Shown: piece by piece, positions 48,461 to 60,704 of the stretch
How positions within the stretch are numbered: position 1 is the first letter of the stretch
Layout: each line of letters begins with the position of its first letter
Assembly: GCA_013398055.1 (NCBI GenBank)
Contig: VZRS01004383.1
Location: 283,306 to 347,305, forward strand
DNA from: Ifrita kowaldi
Lineage: Eukaryota > Chordata > Aves > Passeriformes > Cinclosomatidae
Reading direction: 5' to 3'
DNA: 64,000 bases
Notes under the pieces: generated by a model
The model's input: the letters and a program-made list of their open reading frames with translations, nothing else
Database searches by the model: none
What the model was told of the DNA's origin: nothing
Program-made: the position numbers and the translations under genes

Positions 48461-50789
48461 TCAGTCCCAGATTAATGTCTTTGATAGTTCCTGTACTTGG
48501 TAGGGACTAATATAAAAATAGCAAGGTCAAATTCTTTGGCTTGTTTTACACCGCAGGTCAAAGTGGACAACCGCAATTCCCCGAGGAACCTTGAATTCAC
48601 TGCCATCATCAGCAACAATAATAATTACTGTGTGCCTGGACTATTTGATTTAAAGCCTGATGGCAAGCAGTGGAGAAGGGCATGAATTATCATCAGAGCA
48701 CAAGCTGTTTGAATCCTAACTCACTTCACACGTGAGATTTTAGGAATTCTCCTGGCTTTGATCCTTTACTGTGGTGCAACACAATCAACTCCAGTGTGCG
48801 TATTGCAGATAAGAGTTTCTCTTTAAACAGATATCAGGGATCTACCATCTATTTTACACACAGCAGGGAAGACATATTTTTTCAGCTAAATCTGGCAGGT
48901 TACATTCAGTTATTTAGAAGTCTTTGGAAGAACAAAGATCATCATAACAGGTCACATGGACAGGGATACTGGAGACAAAGCTGACGCTTCCACAGGTGGA
49001 TATTTCTAACAACGTACAATTTAACAACGTACAATTCTGGCCGATTCTCCACTGCAAACTAAAGCAGAGGGCAGAGGTCTGTGATACAAGGGGTACAAGC
49101 AGTGATCAGCTCTGATACTTAATCATACAACACTCCTGAAAGTTGGCTTGTTACCCCTGCTAGAAGGGAGAGCTCCAAACTCAGCACAAATGCAGCTCCC
49201 AAAGCTGCTCAAGGCGGATGAATCACCCCGAGTGACGTTAGCTCAGAATAACTGCGCTGACAGGTTGGCTTTAATCACTGCAGGAGCTCCTTGTTTAGCA
49301 CTAGGATGAGTAAGGCTTTGGCTCTGATTTATTGCTATCCTCTAGAGAGGATAAAGATTTTTAAATAGTGGGTAAAGCAGTGGATAGGTGCTGAATCCTC
49401 TCCTTCTCCAAAGATTGATTTTGTTTTTCCCACATGGAAAAGGCGGGCCAGTCAAAAGATGCTTCGGGGCCAGTGATCAAAAATAAGTTAGCACACTGCC
49501 CACCTCTGCTGTGGAAGGCAGTGTAAGCAACTGGCATCATGCTAAAATTGCAGACAAAATCATGTCCATCTTCCAGATTTCTTCAAAAGCTGACTAGGGA
49601 GACAGCTCAGGGCTTTCCAGTATCATCTCTCTCATGCCAACACCTCTTGCACCAGGCAGAAGGCAAGAGTGTTCCCTGTGGATATCAAAGAAGATGCACA
49701 TGTGCATCTTGCTTTGCATATTTCCTGTCTTGGGTTTACAGAAAGGATAAAAACCCAGCCAAGCCATTGCCCCATAAAATTTCTTGGCCACAGGAGCTGC
49801 TGTACATAGCAGGAGATGCTCGAAGTCAGCTGCGGGTGCAGAAAAGCCTCCTCTGCTTCCTGCTTCTGGCAGAAAGAGGGAAGGACACATTGTGGCAACA
49901 GTCTGTCCCTGCAGGACAAGCCATACTCCATCTCTGACAGTCTGCTCTAGATTTTGCAGGAGTCCTTTAAAATTTAAGGAGTTTTTGTTCAGCATTTTTT
50001 TTTTCAACTAAAAGCTTTCCTTTTTCTAATAAACATCACACATGAGAATATCTAAGATTGACAGTCCTTCTTTTCCCTAAGAACAAAATTGTGGAAAAAA
50101 TGTCCTTGGAGTCTAGAATTTTGGAAGTTTTGATTTTTTTCAGAGTGTCTGTTTTTCTCAAACTGTACACAGGACCAGAAAATAACAAATTGAGTGGCAA
50201 GGCAAGGAGGAGAAAGGAGGGGAGTAAAAACAGCCAATAACGCCTTTCAAACTTCTTCAGTCCTGTTTGCTGGGAATTGTGACAGACAAGGGCTTTTCAG
50301 AGCAAGTGCATGTTTCCAAGGTGGATCCCACAGCTCGATCCCTCCCATGTCCCCTCCAATCTTTGCCAGCACTTGGCTTCCCTCCCCAGCTCAGCTGGCC
50401 AGTTCTTCCCTGTCCATGTTCCTCCTTTTAAAAAAGGACTTTGACTTATTTATTGAGTTAAACCTCATACTTTAAAATCTAATTTTTCACATTAAGAACT
50501 GTTTGCATAAGCGCACAAATGGTTTCTCCCTCATACAAGCCTGAAAACCGGTGGAATTGCCCAGAGTCCTCTGATATTCCTTTTTTAACCGTATAAACTG
50601 AGACATGTCTCCTATGTTCACAACAGCTTTTGAACCTCTTAATCTCAGGACTAAGAGTTTCACAAGGGTAAATCCTCTTGGCTCTGGAAAAACATCTCAG
50701 GGCTACACACATTTTTGGCAACACAGAAGTCACTCTAATGGCCAGCTGCAGTTCTGAACCTGCCATGTGAGGGGAGAATAAAGACTTGG
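48461..50789. other. Non-coding unique sequence
   Basis: No gene recognised. A 15-bp tandem duplication lies at 49008-49037, and a near-palindrome TATCCTCT-AG-AGAGGATA at 49336-49353. Overlapping frames on both strands at 49539-50007 (132 plus, 137 minus) have no domain similarity. Nothing else is seen. Confidence 0.5.
49008..49037 (+). repeat. 15-bp tandem duplication
   Basis: AACAACGTACAATTT is followed at once by AACAACGTACAATTC. Only the last base differs. Confidence 0.9.
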
Positions 50790-51210
50790 GTGTTGTTTAG
50801 TCTGGAGGAGAGGAAACTGAGGAATGCATGTGACAAAGAGTCTTCCAATGTGTAGGGACTTCTAAGAAGAGAGGAATGATTAATTGTTCTTCATAGTCAG
50901 CAGAAAGAGCAGGAATCAGCATAAGCTCTAGCAAAGACAACTTAGGTCTGATATTAGAAAAACATTTCAGCTATGATGGTGAAATACTGGAACAAGCAAC
51001 TTAGGAGTATGGTATCTCCTTCACTGAAATTATGCAGACTAAATTTAGATAAATACCACTTTACAGGCAACCCAGAAATGTGGAATTTCCTTTGCCGGAG
51101 TTTTAAAGAAAACGTTAAGACAAATGTCTGGTAGGCCTGGCTTAGCTACACTTGATCCTGTTTCATGCAGCTCAACAACCTCCAAGGTTCCTTCCAGTGA
51201 CTGCATGATT
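50790..51210 (+). mobile_element. Old, diverged CR1 LINE fragment
   Basis: Sense-strand relic following the CR1 order at lower identity: GTTTAGTCTGGAGGAGAGGA, AACTGAGGAATGCATGTGAC, a middle section with TTAGGTCTGATATTAGAAAA, ACTGGAACAAGCAACTTAGG, and finally CAAGGTTCCTTCCAGTGACT. Many substitutions and small indels relative to the other copies suggest an older insertion or a different subfamily. The 5' limit is uncertain and may lie somewhat before 50790. Confidence 0.75.
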
Positions 51211-52695
51211 TACAGGGCAGTGGTAAATTCTCATACGATGGGTCCACCCGCACCTCACTGCATGAGACATTGAACACACACACACTTCGTGGAGGAGCTC
51301 CAAGGAGCTAAACATTTAAAAAGGAAATGGAAAACAAAATTGCTCAAGTCTTGGAAGTCTTGGTGCATATAACAAATCAGCAGCAGAAAGACAGGTATCA
51401 TCTCTGGAATCTTAGAACTCCCAGTGCAGTCACCCAGTCATTGGGTCATTTCCCATCAGCTGGATGTAAAAGACCATCCCTCATCAAAACCTGCATTAGC
51501 CCTGCTATCTTCTTCCTCTCATTTGCCCTTTGCTTAATGAAAGGAAGCACAGCTACTTGATGGCTGGAGTGCAATTAGCTGCATCCTGCTCAGCATGGCT
51601 GAAGTTGTATATTTACATTTTAATATTTTTCCTATTACAGACCTCCCTGTGCTCCCATAAAAAACACAGCCTCTAATCCCCTATTAACTGTATTTAGCAA
51701 ACCTCAAGTGTTTCCTCCATTTGCAATCTGGCTGGGCTTCAGCCCTGAAGCAAATTTCAGGTGGCTGTGGTCTAAACATTAACTCTGGTCTGGAGCGATT
51801 TGAATTACAAACCAAACAGACTGTAAATGGAATCCTAAAGTGCAGTCAGAGCTCAGTCTGGGAACCTGGCTTTGTTCTCCTGAGCCTGCAAACCTCCTCT
51901 TGCACTGCTCCTGGGGCAGTCCAAAAATGGGTCGTTACTCACGGAGAGGAAGCGCAGGTGTTACATTAAAGGACTGCAAAGGGAGCCATTTGGTACCAAC
52001 AATATAGATTTATTACTCATAAATTTTTAAAATTTCCTTGTGTTTTGTGATTAAAAACACATCATACTTTGATTTCCTAACCACCTCCTGTGTTTTGCTT
52101 CCAAATTTTTGACAGCCAGTTAATTATGAAGTTTTCAACTTATTTGCCAAAGTCTACCGCACGTGCATTTGCTGCGTGGCAGCTAAAAGGATTCAGCCAC
52201 AAATATACCCTTTTTCTACAGCTGCAGCAGTTATGACATGATACATTCTTTAATTATTCACATCCTCCAACAATACAGAAGCATCATCTGTTATGCAGGA
52301 GGCTTCAGCTTCTATCCTCATTAAAAAATCCTGAAAAAACCCAAAGACCAAATTAAGCCTGTCTTAGTGCCTTGCTCACATTGAACACTCAAAGGAAAAA
52401 CTACAGGAAGTGGAAAAGGACTGATTTTATCCACACAGCTGGTATTTTGTAGACTGTTTTTAACAGGATGCAAGAAGTGATCAGGTAGACCTTTAAATGA
52501 CTAGACCCAAAGAAAGGTTTGAATAACAAACTAGTGTTATAATTACTGACAACAAATCAGATGTGTGCTTTCTTCACAATAAGGAAGCTGCTGATGTGAT
52601 AAAGTAGAGTTGGGCACATTGGATGAGCAATCAGTGGATGTCTAGGACTCAGGAATGCATCCTAATAATTAGGATAGGTGCTAGTTTTGTGCTGC
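51211..52695. other. Non-coding unique sequence
   Basis: No gene or recognised repeat. The part at 52030-52280 is AT-rich with CAGTTAATTATGAAG and GATTAAAA words and could be a conserved non-coding element. This cannot be tested here. Confidence 0.45.
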
Positions 52696-52773
52696 AGGCT
52701 GAAGTCAATGGGACTTTTCAGGTAATGGAAATCAGGCACATGCTTCAATAGCTTCCTGAACCAGAGGCTGATG
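52696..52773. repeat. Half copy of the ancient palindromic repeat
   Basis: Contains GGCTGAAGTCAATGGGACTT and, 25 bases further on, AGGCACATGCTTCAATAGCT followed by TCCTGAACCAGAGGCTGA. These correspond to the centre ('tgaagtcaatggga') and right arm ('cacatgcttaagtgctttgctgaa...gggcc') of the family suggested for 4361-4490. Only one arm is recognisable. Family name not recalled. Confidence 0.5.
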
Positions 52774-55700
52774 GCAGGAAAGGACAAGCGTGTGCTGATA
52801 CGAACTGCTGAACGACATTCTCCACTTCATTGTGGACACAGGTAGCAGGAATTTACCAGCAGACCCAAGGTGTCATTGAAGTATTTTTTCTGTAACATGT
52901 TTATATTACACACTAGTCAGTCTGTCTTTTTATGGAACAGGAAATATTTTCTTCAGAAAATAGGAAGGATATAATCATCACTTTTGAAAGATCCTCCTCT
53001 CTTCCCATCCCAGCTATACCCATATGCTGGCTGCTTTTGGACAACCATTTATTTTTACAAAGGTATCCTACTGCATTTAAGTAACTCTGCATCTGAAAGG
53101 TGCTAACCTTGAAGGATTTTCCATAGCTGCACGAGGAATGATTTAGAGAGATTGCTCCACAGACACTGCCTGTGGCCTAAGTCAACAGAAAGGAGTTGGA
53201 TTTCTTTCGGGACAGGCAAAGGTAAAATAAAGCCTGTGTTCTCAAGCAGTCCACACTGTAAGCATGTCTAGTAAAGAAATAAATCCTATTTGAACTACTT
53301 TGTTCCATTAGCTTCCTCCTATATAACACAGGTAGTGGCTGGCCTGCTTTCATGGGCCTGGGATCAAAACTTTCATCCAAAGCTTTGCTCTTTTGTGCCC
53401 TCAAAACAGTCCCACTCACCTGCCATGACAATAGAAGACTACTCCAAAATTGTTCTTTGCTAAATTTGACTAAAGACATCTTTTATTTCCCTATCTGAGG
53501 TGAGACTTGGATAAGCTAAATGTTCAAGTTCTTACACAAACTAATGTCTGTCCCCGTGTGGGGGAAGGACAACATATGGGAATATGGCCGGACATCACAC
53601 AGGAGGGATGCAAGTCTTTATGAATATTCATTTATGTTCCCAGCACTTCTTTCCCTCAGTAGTCTTAATACCCTTGTTTTGTTTGCTGTGAGCTGGCATT
53701 GCTCCTTAGGATGTTTTATTTGTGGGAATTCACACGAAGCACCTGTTTCCATGTCCGATGTGACTGAGCTACGGTCTGTGTCTATAAAAAAGCTACCGGT
53801 TACTTGCCATTCCTTGCTCATTAGTCCCTCTACGTCAGATGCTTAAATTTGACCTTTCATGGCTGGGAATTCCTCCATGCTATAAAATGGGAACATATGC
53901 CACGTGCATTTTCTATCCCAAAACACTATCCAGCAGTAAAGTACTGCTTTGCAACATTTCAGAGTCAGCAAACCGAGTCACGGGAGCTGCCCTGTGTCTT
54001 CAAGACTTTTCCATGTCTCCAGGCAGGTAAATGCCATGGTGGAGAACAGCCTCCACCTTCCAGCTCTGCAAACTCAGTAAGGGATATGCCTGGCACCTCT
54101 CCACCCTGTCTTGGTGAAGAGCCCACAGACACAGACCTAACTTACTCCTGGAAATCAATGGGAAAACTCAGGGCAGTGAAGCTGAACACACCTGAAAATC
54201 TTCCCATTCAACACACAAGAAATGGTCAATGCTGATGAAAAACACAAGTGGGGCTTCTCCTCTGCTTGAGAAAATATTCTACAACAGAGAAATTTGTCTG
54301 TTCAATCTCATGAACTACTTCTGGTAAAAACTGCCTGGAGGCTGTAGCCCAGAAGGAGATTTTAGATTTTCACATAAAGCAAAGACGAGAAACAAAAGCT
54401 GACTGTTCTATGCCCTGGTTTCTGTGCCCCAGTCGTCAAAGTTTGCTGAGGCAGCCAGGCTGAATGCCCTGGCTCTGTTGGGCAGCTAAGACTCAGGGTC
54501 TTTGGAAAGGCCACATGGAGGAAGTCAGATCTTCCGGAAAATGCTAGTGTCCAGCAGACCTGGGCAACATGGCACCAAGGAAAACAAAGGTACAAGGACA
54601 TTTCCACAGCTGTGCCCCCAGCAAGGGCCTGGCACAACACAGCTCTGCACTTCCACAAAGACCTTGGCCTGGTTATGCTTTTGACCTCCTCTACAAGGCT
54701 GAAGCCCTTCTGGCCTCTGCTCTAAGTAAAAATTACGAAAAAGGAAACAGAATTCAAAGTGGTTCTGTCAGACACTTGATTAATATCTACATATGTCAAT
54801 CACACCACTTTCCACCATCCTGCCCCCATGGCCCCTGTGGTTACTGGAACTAGCACATTCATAATTTCCATACTGAATCCCACCACCAAGGAGCCGTCAA
54901 TGCAGTGGAAACACTTCTGTGCAGCCTGCCCAGTGATTCTGCTTCAGCCTGACTCTGCTGTTGTACAACCAAGGTGTGCAGTGATATTCAGAGGCACAAG
55001 ACTGCTTTTTTTCTCCCTCCCTGTGGTTTCTGTGCTACAATTAATCTAATTTCTAGTGACCTGGCAAGAGAATGCTTTCCATGTAATTTGGCAACGACAG
55101 GTCGATGTGAAGCATTAGCTTCTACATGCCAAGAACTGGATTTTCCCAGCATGGCTCCAGGTGCTAACAACAGGATGCAATGCGACCACCAACACCAAAG
55201 ACTCAGCAGTGAGAAGGTGTATTTTTAAACCATGGAAATAACAAGTTAAAGTAGGGTTTTGTTCTAGATTATTCCAGCTGGTTTAGGTCTTGGCATCGCA
55301 GCTAATCTCTACACCCATGCTGGTTTTGCTATAATTTAAAATGTTTTATAATTATTTCATAAGCCATTATCCAAGTACAATTATTTTTAGCTTTGTCCTG
55401 GTTATGGAAGAGGACAAGTTTCAGTCAGAGGCCCCAGCTGCAACAAAAGACCCAGGGAACCAAGCACAGGGCAAGACACAGCCTTTTCCTCCAGCACCAT
55501 GCAGGGAAATTCCCTCTGTGCCCTCCACTTATAAAACATCATAAACTTATTACCTGAGTACAAACTGAAAAAAAATTTCAGCCCAGACTTTTAGTTTAGT
55601 TCTTCTTCTTGATGAATTAAGGTATAAATAATATTTGAACACATTTCCTAAATGTCTAATTCTTTACTCCTGGGACATGCACTTGAGAGGTTGTGTTTTA

Positions 55701-57231
55701 TAGTCATGTCCGAATATAATAGACTCCAAAATGGATTTCTTTCTACAGCTGCACAAAGGTTAGGGATTTCATGTCACAGCAGGCTGTACAAATACTTCCT
55801 TCAGGTTCAGTCCACAGTGCTTTTGAATCCCCAATTTCTCTTCACATTTCAGGTTTAACCAAACATACTGAAACTAATAATAAGCCCTTGATCACACAGA
55901 AATAAAACTAGTAAAGCTGAATTTTGCATTGTTTACGTGCACGACCACTAAAGGAAAGCTCCAGGTTCACCTAAATATGTCTGGGCAACTTAACAAAGCA
56001 ACTTTAAAAAGTTTAGTGGTCAGGACCAACATGACTATTTGGACAAGTTTTACATAGTTTGGATTCCACTGTGATAATTATTATAAAACTCTAGTGTTAT
56101 TTTTTCCTCAAACTCAAAGAGAAGAACTCAACTTTTTCACTTCCCAGCCACCCAAGAGAGCTGAGCTGATGCAGGCTGTCAGTTAATGGCAATGCCTTAT
56201 AATGGGGATGTCCACTGAGGTAAAGGAATAATCAAGTCCCAGAGGCTTTTCCTGGAATCTTCCTCTACCATAGTGACAGCACCAGGTTCAGCACAGCATC
56301 AACACATACTATGATCCAGCATAAATTCCACTGTCATTGAACATTCCAATTTACTCTGATCAGTATTACTTACCTTTGACCATTTTTGCTAAATAAAACT
56401 TACTTTTAAGGATGAAAAGGAAAAATGAAAATCAGCTATGGACATAATAGATTCCTTAAGTTCGTCTCCTGCCCCTCCATTTTCCTTGCACCCTCACACT
56501 CCTTTCCAGCCACGCTACACATCCAAAGTATTGTACAGGTGTCTGCTTAGATCTACTCAGAATTTCCAACTGACGGGTCTCATTTTCCAGCTGGAAAATC
56601 CTTCAGGTCTCAGTTATTTTTTCAAGAAAAACAAAAACCCTATTGGGAAATTAAAATAAAATCCTGCTGGTTGTGATCAGCTGGATGTTCAGCGGAAAGA
56701 CATAAAAGTCTGAATGGAACAGGCAAGGAGCACTGGAAAGAGATAACACTAGAGCCATTCAGATGCTAACAGCCTTCAGGGGAGCTCTGTGGGCTGTTCC
56801 AGTCCTCTCCACAGCTACAGTTCAAGTTGCCTCTTATTAAAGGCTTTGCCTGGCTGTCCCTAAGATTTGGCCATAGACTTTATTGGCCTGCTCCTGCCAT
56901 CCATGAATGCATCCATGAAACTGATGGAAACTCTGCTTTTAAAGTGCTCTGCAACAGCACACAAAGCTCAGCAAAGATATGCATGGAAGCACTTCCAAAG
57001 TGGGCACCAAGGCTGGTGGAGGAAGGTACAGCTTCAGCCTCCTCATGGCCCACAGGGCTTTGTGAAGGATCCTGACAGCTACAGAACAGCCTCAATCACT
57101 GACTGCAGGAGAGGCTGAAAATGAGGCACAGGGAGAGTTTGAACAGAAAAAGGAAAAGGGTTCAGCTTGGCAAGGAAGAGCAGCCACACAGAGCTGGTAT
57201 TACTACCCTGAAATACTCCATGTCATCTTCA
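52774..57231. other. Non-coding unique sequence
   Basis: No gene or transposon recognised in 4.5 kb. Frames of up to 128 codons (53849-54235 plus) lack family similarity and splice context. Moderately GC-rich parts at 54360-54700 explain the overlapping frames there. Confidence 0.5.
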
Positions 57232-57695
57232 TGATCACACAATAGCTCGAGTTTGAAGGGACCTCTGGAGATCATCCAGTCCCACACCCCTTCCAAGGCA
57301 AGGGAACCTGGAGCAGGTGACACAGGAACGCATCCAGGTGGGTTTGGGGTGTCTCCAGAGAGGGAGATTCCACAGCCTCCCTGGGCAGCTGTTCCAGGGC
57401 TCTGCTACCCTCAATGTAAAGAAGTTCTTCCTCACATTGAGGTGAAGCTTCTTGTGTTTCAGTTTATGGCCATCGCTCCTTGTCCTGTCGCTGGGCACCA
57501 CTGAAAAGTGTCTGGCAACTCCCTTGGCTCCCCCTTGAGATATTTATGTGGATTCATATGACTCCCTCTCAGTTCTCTTTTCTCCAGACTAAACAGGCCC
57601 AGTGTCTCCTCATAGGAGAGATGCTCCAGACTCCTCATCATCTTTGTAACCCTAAGCCGGACCCTTTCCAGTAACTCTTTGTCTTTCCTGAACGT
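57232..57695 (-). mobile_element. CR1 LINE 3' region, minus strand, about 460 bp
   Basis: Antisense CR1. The plus strand shows TGATCACACAATAGCTCGAG, TTTGAAGGGACCTCTGGAGA, TCATCCAGTC, then GGGCAGCTGTTCCAGGGCTC, AAAGAAGTTCTTCCTCACAT, TGGCCATCGCTCCTTGTCCT, CTTTTCTCCAGACTAAACAG and CTCCTCATAGGAGAGATGCT. These are the reverse complement of a subfamily different from the copies at 15, 31 and 41 kb; it has the 'tctggagatcatc' version of the tail-proximal block. It is the longest CR1 fragment in the window. Frames on both strands across it (57235-57501 minus, 57253-57504 plus) are fragments of the element's non-coding and ORF2-terminal region and are not host genes. Confidence 0.94.
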
Positions 57696-59227
57696 GCCTT
57701 ATCCTGATCCTTGATTTACAGTCTTAATTTTGATTGCAGAGGTACTTCCTGATCAATTCTTTTCCACAAGGGCCCTCCACAGAGCATACACTTTCCATAA
57801 TACTACACCTGGTTTATTTAGGGTTAGGGACTCCTAATTTCAAGCTGCACCACTACGTTGGTATTCTGCAGTGTGGACAACTCTCTTGGCAAAGGGATCT
57901 TCCCTCCTCACAGGAAACAGCTGTTTCTGAAAAAAATACTCTCAGGTGGAATAAATGAGCCTGGATTGAGGGGGTGTCTGTTTTCTAAAGCAAAAGAAGA
58001 GCACAGTATTTGTGTATGAACACAAATAAATGTTCTTAAAAACAAGAAAATGGGTTGTTTGTGTTGCTTTGTGGGTCAATTTTTTAATGTCTACTTAATT
58101 CCTTTCAGTCCTTCAATTAAAGACTACAAATAGTTTTTAAAAACTGAACTTGGTAGGTTTTACAGGATATTGTCATCTGGGAAACAGATCCAGGGCTTTG
58201 GATATTTATTGGATTATGAAGAATTAAAATGTGCCTCAGTGTTGGAGCCACCCTGCCACAGACACCAAAAATGGGACCAGCGTGGCAAGAGAGGTGTGTG
58301 GAAGAAAAGTGGATGTGGTGTGTGGATTTAAAAGGTTTTGGCACCACTTTCAAGGTCTGTGACAAATTTATAAAATTTGTTTTATTACCCACATTAATGG
58401 TGTTGCTGAGTGAACTACTGATTTATTTAGGTCCCCTCCAACAAATTTTCAACAGTAAGTTCAGCTATGAAATACAATAATACCTCAATAAATTAATTAC
58501 TTGTGTCAGAAATGGGGGAGGGAGCAAGGAAGCTGTCATGGAACAGGTGATGATGTTTAAAAAATAAGATTAATTGCTACAAAACACTACCAAATGGAAA
58601 GAAACCTTTAATTCATCTGGGAACTGGGCATATGAAACCTTATGAAATAAGCACCATGACCTAAAAAATAAGAAAACCAAACAGTAACAATTATTCTTTG
58701 ATTCCAGGTGAACATGTGTAGAATAAGATGCAAGAACTGCAGCACAGAGACTCTCAGAACTCTTGATTCAAGAGACCACCCTGATGCCCAAGCAGAAGTA
58801 CCAAAAGGCCGATAAATCGGGACACCCCCCTGGGTCACTGACCCCATTTCAACAAGCATTATGGACCAGAGCTGGTTTGGGGTTTTGGGTAGGGAGGTTA
58901 CACAGACACGAGCTGTTCATGGACCACTTGCCTTCAGATGAGAGCTCCTGGCCAGCTTTATTTTCTAGTGTGGACCTGGCAAGCATGAGATGAGAGAAGC
59001 AAAGATTGTATCCTGTTCAGAGGCGTGGAATGAAGGAGTAAGAAGGCAGGTCTGTAGATAAATTAAGCACATAAAGTTATTTAAGTGCTGTAAGAAGGAG
59101 ATAAGACTTCTTCAAGGGTTTCCAGGAGTGTTTAGGTTTCTAAATCCTTCAGATTTGCATGAGAGCTGGGACTCTAAATCACTTCTGAGATGTCCACACA
59201 GACACATGTGCTTTACAAAAGCTCCGG
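57696..59227. other. Non-coding unique sequence
   Basis: No gene recognised. It contains a perfect 8-bp hairpin ACAAATTT-ATA-AAATTTGT at 58362-58380. Nothing else is seen. Confidence 0.5.
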
Positions 59228-59300
59228 TCTGCAGTGATTGCCCTAAGTCATACCAGGAACGAATCCAGCTCTCCCAAAGCCCAGCAAAATACTTAAAATC
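59228..59300 (-). mobile_element. Degraded MIR-like SINE relic
   Basis: On plus, CTGCAGTGATTGCCCTAAGT, CATACCAGGAACGAATCCAG and CTCTCCCAAAGCCCAGCAAA follow the antisense order 'gtgacttgcccaaggtcata...gaa..gaacccagctctcccaa.cccag' typical of ancient tRNA-derived amniote SINEs. High divergence; the call rests on word order. Confidence 0.4.
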
Positions 59301-59952
59301 AGTTTACTTATTGCTAAGACTGCATCCCTCCTTCCTTCCTTGAATTCAGCATGGAAACATTTCAAAGCTCTGGAGTCCTTTGCAGCTTCCTGCTGGAAGC
59401 CCCCACGCTCCTGATGCTTCCTGGTTCAACACCAGCAAAGGGAACACCAAGTGTTAGCCCACATTAGGACTGGGACATGGACTTTGTAGTCCCATTAAAC
59501 TTCTCAGATAAAATTCTTCTGAGATAAAATTCTGTTATCCTGCTTCAACCCACTGAAGCTTTGCCTTGACCTGTGCTGGAGCCAGGATTTCACAACTCCT
59601 GTTTTATCCCCCAAACAAAGCCTATATCTCCAAGATTTATTATTTTTTTTAAACACACAGTAGAACGGCAGCAGCCACCACAAAGTTGGACATTTCACAG
59701 CCCACGGAAGGGGTCTGGCAGTAGCAGCTGGTGTTAACTGCAGAATTGCAGAGGGGCTACTTAACAGGAGCTACTTAGCCTGGCACTTCATGCACAGAGC
59801 TATTTCTGCCACAGATGCTGGAAAAATGTATTTGCCAACTAAAATAATCCAGGCAGGTCCCTTATGCCCAAGCAGAGCTAAGGAAAACAGCATCTAACAT
59901 CTTCCACAGAGAATCACAAAACCAGAAAACATTCCTGACATCTGGGATACTC
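59301..59952. other. Non-coding unique sequence
   Basis: Only a small tandem echo (GATAAAATTCT near 59508 and again near 59523) is seen. Confidence 0.5.
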
Positions 59953-60022
59953 AGGGTGAAATTCCCGCCCTGTGGAAGTCAACACCAAAATGCCCATTGA
60001 GTCTAAAAGGGTCAGGATTTCA
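59953..60022. repeat. Ancient short palindromic repeat
   Basis: The ends are inverted repeats: GTGAAATTCCCGCCC at the left and AAGGGTCAGGATTTCAT at the right (reverse complement ATGAAATCCTGACCC). The interior reads GTGGAAGTCAACACCAAAAT, GCCCATTGAG, matching the widespread amniote pattern 'tgaaatcctggcccca.tgaagtcaatggcaaaactcccattgacttca'. This is probably a small DNA-transposon relic. Database name not recalled. Confidence 0.55.
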
Positions 60023-60612
60023 TTTTCAGATTCCACAAATAGTCTTAGACTCCTTTGGCTCAGGATGAAGGACTGGGACAGCCAAGTAGGCAGCACAATC
60101 CGTTCCTGAGTAGGAAGAATAGGCCAAATTCAACAATACTGAAAGCCCTGCAAGCCTCACTTACATCACGCCTGGACCAAACCCAACACCTTGTCTTGTT
60201 CTGCGGTGTTAAGCAACAGCTGCTCTTGGATTTGTGATCCTTATTCACAGCGTTGCTACCGCAAATCCGGAGCAGGAAGCACAATCTTCCTAGATGGCTC
60301 TTACTCCAGGGGCAAAGAGTCACTGGGATGCCACTCAGGAGGGCATTTTAGGCTTGGAAGACAAGAAAACTGCCTGGAAAACCTGTATTATGGAAAAATC
60401 TTGATCAAGGTATTACTTTTCCATAAACGAGTGCCAGGAGGTTTCGTGTGGAAGCTGTGTTTCCTCCTGGGAATTGAAAATATTGCCTCTGCTGTCATTG
60501 TTCTCTGGTGGTCTGCTTAACGAGGTGCTTCTGCCGATGGCATCCCAAAGCACGCCATTCCCACGGTGCCGAACCACAGTCTGGGTCGTGGATCCCCAGG
60601 AGGCTGACTCAC
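60023..60612. other. Non-coding sequence, CpG-enriched at the right end
   Basis: No recognised gene. From about 60520 CpG becomes more frequent than in the flanks (for example TTAACGAGG, GCCGATGG, CACGCC, CACGGTGCCGAACC), leading into the candidate exon on minus. Confidence 0.4.
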
Positions 60613-60704
60613 CTCCTGTGCCACTGTCACCCTGCATGGCGCCGCCCTGGGTCATGCAGATGCCCGAGTATCTCCCTTTCTGAGCAGTCTCCATGGGCAT
60701 GTGT
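60613..60704 (-). other. Putative minus-strand exon of 92 nt
   Basis: On the minus strand a consensus donor GCACAGGAG|GTGAGTC has its GT at 60612-60611. Upstream the acceptor GAGTCCTGTCAG|ACAC ends at 60705, with only a moderate pyrimidine tract. The 92 bases between are open in one frame, which reads HMPMETAQKGRYSGICMTQG and then GAMQGDSGTGG. An ATG in good Kozak context (CCCATGG) occurs near the start, so an alternative first coding exon is also possible. I recognise no family. The segment sits in a local CpG-rich patch. Partner exons were not found in the window, and chance splice signals remain quite possible. Confidence 0.25.
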
